Source: Candidatus Izemoplasma sp. (GTDB lineage: Bacteria; Bacillota_I; Bacilli_A; Izemoplasmatales; Izemoplasmataceae). Taken from it: a DNA stretch of 18,334 bases. The stretch spans positions 1-18,334 of the forward strand of contig SLFZ01000002.1 of the NCBI GenBank assembly GCA_007123975.1, given 5' to 3'. How positions within the stretch are numbered: position 1 is the first letter of the stretch; every line of letters begins with the position of its first letter. A program made the translations under genes and the position numbers. The notes under the pieces are model-generated. The model was not told the DNA's origin and made no database searches. It saw only the letters and a list, made by a program, of their open reading frames with translations. Of the stretch, positions 15,398 to 18,334 are shown piece by piece.

Positions 15398-15418
15398 CGC
15401 ACATTGGTGCGCTTTTTT
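15396..15418 (+). terminator. Terminator of the adenosyltransferase operon
   Basis: Stem AGCGCAC (15396-15402) pairs with GTGCGCT (15407-15413) around ATTG, then T6. The left arm overlaps the upstream stop codon, and the T run overlaps the stop of the convergent TetR gene (15417-15419). On the minus strand the stem is followed by TAGAAAAC, with no T run, so termination looks one-way. Confidence 0.85.
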
Positions 15419-16022
15419 ATTGATAGAAAAACCGCTTGAAAAAGGCTGTGTAGTGCACGAGCTCGTTTTCAAGAATCGTCAGCGCCTCGGCGTTTTCTTT
15501 GCCCACGTGGGCCCGTTCCCAGTCGTTGTGGATTTTCGTGAACGTCCACGTGACAATCTTGTAGATTTCGTCCAAATAATCCCGGTCCCGAAAGGACGAG
15601 GTGTCGATGTCGTCGAACACGCGCTTGTAATTTCGTTGTTGGAACTGCTGGTAGATATTTGAGCGGGCTTTGACGATGTCTGGGTTGGCTGTGTGCAAGT
15701 GCACACGTTTGATGAAGGCGGCCAGTGTCTTGTGTTTTTGAAGCGCCGCACTCTTGCGCAACACGAGCGCTTTCAACCGCTCAAACACATCGCGGTTGGC
15801 GAACGGGAAGTTGTCAAACGTGTCGCGTTGAATGATGTTCCACGCGGTTTCATAAAGCGCGAGATAAAGCTGTGTCTTGCTTTTGAAGTAATGGAAAAGC
15901 AGCCCTTTAGAAACGCGTGCCTCTTCGACGATCTGATTCGTCGAAACCTGTTGGTAATCGGCTTTTGCAAATGCCTTGAAGCCGGCCCGGATGATGTCTC
16001 CTTTCAAATCGTTTCGTTTCAT
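15417..16022 (-). CDS. TetR-family transcriptional regulator
   Basis: DNA-binding repressor of 201 residues, typical size. The N-terminal helix-turn-helix is clear: VSTNQIVEEARVSKGLLFHYFKSKTQLYLALYE (26-58) matches the TetR signature, including the GLLFHYF recognition helix. The C-terminal ligand and dimer domain (about 65-200) is variable, so the inducer cannot be predicted. The start codon has AAAGGGGTG upstream with good spacing. No clear promoter of its own is seen on the minus strand. It is divergent from the 88-residue gene and lies downstream, on the same strand, of the FtsX-type permease gene. Either neighbour is a plausible target. Family members often control adjacent exporters. Confidence 0.93.
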   Translation of the reverse strand: MKRNDLKGDIIRAGFKAFAKADYQQVSTNQIVEEARVSKGLLFHYFKSKTQLYLALYETAWNIIQRDTFDNFPFANRDVFERLKALVLRKSAALQKHKTLAAFIKRVHLHTANPDIVKARSNIYQQFQQRNYKRVFDDIDTSSFRDRDYLDEIYKIVTWTFTKIHNDWERAHVGKENAEALTILENELVHYTAFFKRFFYQ

Positions 16023-16049
16023 GGTGACACCCCTTTCGACTCATTTCGG

Positions 16050-16115
16050 TTCGCAGACAGCCTTCGTCGTGCTATAATGGTGATAACCCGTGACGCCTCA
16101 CGCCAACGAAGGGAG
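16050..16115 (+). promoter_or_regulatory. Promoter, leader dyad and RBS of the 88-residue gene
   Basis: TTCGCA (16050-16055), a 17-base spacer and TGC-TATAAT (16070-16078) form a good extended -10 promoter. A small dyad, CGTGA-CGCC-TCACG (16089-16102), lies just after the predicted start of transcription and could be an operator for the adjacent TetR protein; that is a guess from position. The ribosome binding site GAAGGGAG (16108-16115) is six bases before ATG 16122 and decides the start. Confidence 0.65.
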
Positions 16116-16121
16116 TTTTCC

Positions 16122-16388
16122 ATGGATACATTGATTACGCGTGCTAAAAACCTTGTCCTGAACGGACGCTTTCAAAACCACGTGACCAAACGGTCCGATC
16201 GTTTCAACAAAATACCAACCAACGAATTTGTGAAAATCGGCACCACCCGGTACGTCCCCTACTACGACGAGAAAACCAAGCAGGTGGTGTTCGGATACGA
16301 AGAAGAAGGCAAACTGCATTACGTCGCATTCTCCAACCACGACTGGCATTTCGGCAGCCAAGGAGACTTCGAATGGTTTGACGCTTAG
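16122..16388 (+). CDS. Small orphan protein, 88 residues
   Basis: I do not recognise this protein. It is soluble, with a basic N-terminal half (RAKNLVLNGRFQNHVTKRSD) and an aromatic-rich, acidic C-terminal half (for example YVPYYDE at 44-50, HDWHF at 73-77 and the FEWFDA end), which looks beta-strand-rich. It has no Cys pairs, membrane segment or signal peptide. Its reality is supported by a near-ideal extended -10 promoter, a well-spaced ribosome binding site and a dedicated terminator, although the open frame runs further upstream (from 15693) across the TetR gene. It is flanked by minus-strand genes on both sides: divergent from TetR, convergent with the permease by a three-base gap. TetR-controlled expression is plausible. 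Confidence 0.8.
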   Translation: MDTLITRAKNLVLNGRFQNHVTKRSDRFNKIPTNEFVKIGTTRYVPYYDEKTKQVVFGYEEEGKLHYVAFSNHDWHFGSQGDFEWFDA

Positions 16389-16404
16389 GCGTCAAACCTT
16401 TTTT
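16375..16404 (+). terminator. Terminator with the stop codon in its loop
   Basis: A perfect 10-bp stem, GGTTTGACGC (16375-16384) and GCGTCAAACC (16389-16398), encloses TTAG and is followed by T6. The TAG stop of the 88-residue gene forms the last three loop bases, and the TGA stop of the convergent permease (16392-16394) lies in the right arm. On the minus strand no T run follows the stem. Confidence 0.88.
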
Positions 16405-18334
16405 AATAACTCGCTGAGCGGCCGGGTAAAGAAAGCTTGATGGATGACGACGGTCACCGCCAAGAAGAGAACTGTCAATCCGATAAATGAACCAAGAAGC
16501 GCAAGCCATGGCGTGACGAACACGTGCACGATGCCCAGGGCTTCTTCAAACGCCACCAACGTCAACCCAATCAACCATTTCGCCACAAAGTGCGCCAGCA
16601 CAAAGGCGATGATTAGGGCGAAAATCGCGGACCCTAAGAAACGTCGATACGATTCAAACGCCCTGTACCCAAGCGCTTTTAATGTTACAAAGGCATCGAG
16701 CCGTCGAACCAGCCCATCGCGCACGACGTAGACAAACATGAACGCAGCCGTCAACGACGCCAAGAGCAACGTCGCGTCGACGACGCGGACAGTCGCACTG
16801 AACAAGCCCGCCATTTCAGCGGTGACCACGTGAGGGTCAATCTCGCGCCAGACGCGGCCTCGCTGAACCGTTTCATCGCCAACGAGCAAGAGTCCGTTGT
16901 AGACGGTTGTGCCTTCGGCAAACCCGAGCGCCTCAAGCAGATCATCACGGTGGAAGTAGATGGCGCTTTCAATCGCTTCATCGGCGATGCCGACAACCGG
17001 CAAGGTGATGCGTTTGCCTTGATGGCCGCGCCCCTCAACGATAAGGGCATCGCCTATCGAAATGCCGTGTGTTCTCGCGAACTGCCTTGAGACAAACACG
17101 CCGTCTTCAAGCAACTCGTTGCCATCGAAGCTTATCTGCCAGCGCGTGATGGCATCATCGAGTCCGTAGGCTTGTGCGTAAATGGCGTCGCGATGAAACG
17201 TGTCGTTCGTCGCCACAAGGCGCACGCTGGCGTGGACGAAGGGTTCACCTTGTTCGGGCGGGAGGGTTTCGTATTGGTAAAGCAGCGCCATCTTGTCGTA
17301 GTCTTTCCCAATCAGTGTGTCATCGATTAGCGCATCCACCGCGCCCTGACCGTAGCGTCCGAAGAGGAAAAGCGTTGCCACCCCAAAGTAAAGCATCGCT
17401 TGAAACGCAAGACGCACATGGTTTTTGCGTCGCATGCGCCCTTTGGTCATCGCACGGTGAGATTCTTTACGCAACGCGATGTGACCGATAAGGTATGCGT
17501 AGAGGTGCAAAGCGATGACCGGCAACAAACCAGCTGAGATAACCATCATCCACGGCACTGAAAAGGCCGCATGCGGCATCAAGTATCTCGATGCGTACCA
17601 CGCGTGTAGCCAATGCGAGCCTGCGATGCCGATGATCATCGCCAGTGCAATCGCAAGGCTCAGGGCGGTCGCAATCGGTAAAACCGATACGGCGAGTTCC
17701 CGCCTGCCATACCCAAGACGGTTTAACGTGATCAACATCGCCCGTTCTTGGTCGATGCGGTGTTTAATCACCCAAAGCGTCACCGTCGCGCTCAACACCA
17801 CAAAGACGATTAAGGTTGCCTCAACCGCGCGTGCGGTTAGGTCGCTTTCGATGACAATCGCCCAGACGCGGAGGTTGTATTGTTGGGGGATGACGGTTTC
17901 GACCAGACGCATGTTGCGGCCGAGCCGCTGCAAATCCGTCTGTAAGATCGCGTAGACGTCAAAGCCTTCCTCAGCGACAGGAAACTCTCCTTGCGCTTGG
18001 TAATAAACCTTGAACGGTTCGCGCAGCGAAAGCAGCGTTGAAAACGTGGTGATGCCCAGCGTTTGGTTTTGCGGGTCGTAGCCGAGTGAATCGAACTTGA
18101 GCGCAGGTAAGGTAAACTGTGGGCTGGTGATAAACCCGGCGATAACGAGTTCAACGTCGCCAAAGGCAATGGCATCGCCGATGGATAAATCATTCGCTTC
18201 GGCGTAGGCGGCAAAGATGGCGATTTCGCCGTCTTCGGGCACGTTGCCGTCGACGAGGTAAGGTTTGTTGATGGTTTCATTCAGCGTCAATAGGCGGACG
18301 GTTTTTTCTTCGTCTCGCCAATCGATGTGGTAGC
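16392..18334 (-). CDS. FtsX/MacB-type ABC transporter permease (partial, 5' end beyond window)
   Basis: The frame stays open to the right edge, so the N-terminus is missing; a TTG at 18290 is not a likely start because coding sequence continues upstream (YHIDWRDEEKTVRL). The roughly 646 visible residues show a periplasmic-type domain (NVPEDGEIAIFAAYAEANDLSIGD is typical of MacB core domains). Next come three membrane helices with LNRLGYGRRELAVS between the first two, a fourth helix, a second extracytoplasmic domain (HGISIGDALIVEG, PVVGIADE) and three final helices with LKALGYRAFESYRR. This is a duplicated FtsX-domain permease of the kind that moves lipids or lipoproteins, or works as a mechanotransmission ABC system. 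Its ATPase should lie beyond the right edge. The LxxLGY loops are the usual ATPase-contact motifs. Confidence 0.9.
   Translation of the reverse strand, partial: YHIDWRDEEKTVRLLTLNETINKPYLVDGNVPEDGEIAIFAAYAEANDLSIGDAIAFGDVELVIAGFITSPQFTLPALKFDSLGYDPQNQTLGITTFSTLLSLREPFKVYYQAQGEFPVAEEGFDVYAILQTDLQRLGRNMRLVETVIPQQYNLRVWAIVIESDLTARAVEATLIVFVVLSATVTLWVIKHRIDQERAMLITLNRLGYGRRELAVSVLPIATALSLAIALAMIIGIAGSHWLHAWYASRYLMPHAAFSVPWMMVISAGLLPVIALHLYAYLIGHIALRKESHRAMTKGRMRRKNHVRLAFQAMLYFGVATLFLFGRYGQGAVDALIDDTLIGKDYDKMALLYQYETLPPEQGEPFVHASVRLVATNDTFHRDAIYAQAYGLDDAITRWQISFDGNELLEDGVFVSRQFARTHGISIGDALIVEGRGHQGKRITLPVVGIADEAIESAIYFHRDDLLEALGFAEGTTVYNGLLLVGDETVQRGRVWREIDPHVVTAEMAGLFSATVRVVDATLLLASLTAAFMFVYVVRDGLVRRLDAFVTLKALGYRAFESYRRFLGSAIFALIIAFVLAHFVAKWLIGLTLVAFEEALGIVHVFVTPWLALLGSFIGLTVLFLAVTVVIHQAFFTRPLSELLKKV

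Noticed and set aside
15693..16121. N-terminal extension of the 88-residue frame across the TetR gene
   Set aside because: It is antisense to a clear TetR gene, while the promoter and ribosome binding site at 16070-16115 mark an internal start.
1..18334. Mycoplasma-type genetic code (TGA as Trp)
   Set aside because: TGA is a sensible stop for several genes (3607, 12033, 12893 and 16392 minus), and Trp is encoded by TGG.

Overview
The window reads as ordinary chromosome from a low-GC-type Gram-positive (Bacillota or deep Mollicutes-related) bacterium, although base composition is only around half G+C. Supporting signs are strong AGGAGG-type ribosome binding sites, TATAAT -10 boxes, a DegV/FakB fatty-acid-binding protein, a DrrA-type ABC exporter and short U-tailed terminators. 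TGA is used as a stop and TGG as Trp, so the Mycoplasma code does not apply. I cannot place it below phylum from sequence alone. There are no tRNA or rRNA genes, CRISPR arrays or insertion sequences, and no gene-free stretch longer than about 155 bases.

Layout. (1) 127-2007: the Hsp90 chaperone htpG, closed by a strong terminator. (2) 2074-3609: a YtcJ-type metal-dependent amidohydrolase with a nearly leaderless promoter. It converges on (3) 3640-5673, minus strand: a membrane MASE1-like / GAF-like / HD-GYP protein, probably a cyclic-di-GMP phosphodiesterase. (4) 5802-6686: a PhzF-fold isomerase, divergent from (3). (5) 6839-12895: a four-gene operon encoding a 901-residue, almost wholly coiled-coil protein, cardiolipin synthase, and an ABC exporter ATPase and permease. 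(6) 12951-15397: a four-gene operon with a PduO-type cobalamin adenosyltransferase, a pirin, a DegV protein and a small membrane protein. (7) 15417-16022, minus: a TetR-family regulator. (8) 16122-16388: an 88-residue orphan protein. (9) 16392 to the right edge, minus: a partial FtsX/MacB-type ABC permease.

The most unusual item is region 5. The coiled-coil protein has 11-residue (hendecad) hydrophobic spacing, with histidines recurring at core positions. It is apparently co-transcribed with a membrane phospholipid synthase and an exporter. This suggests, but does not prove, a membrane-linked filament or scaffold.

Regulation is compact and uniform. Every promoter I can recognise carries an extended -10 (TGnTATAAT or one mismatch) with a weak -35 and a short leader. 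All three convergent gene pairs share one small hairpin that contains or touches both stop codons.
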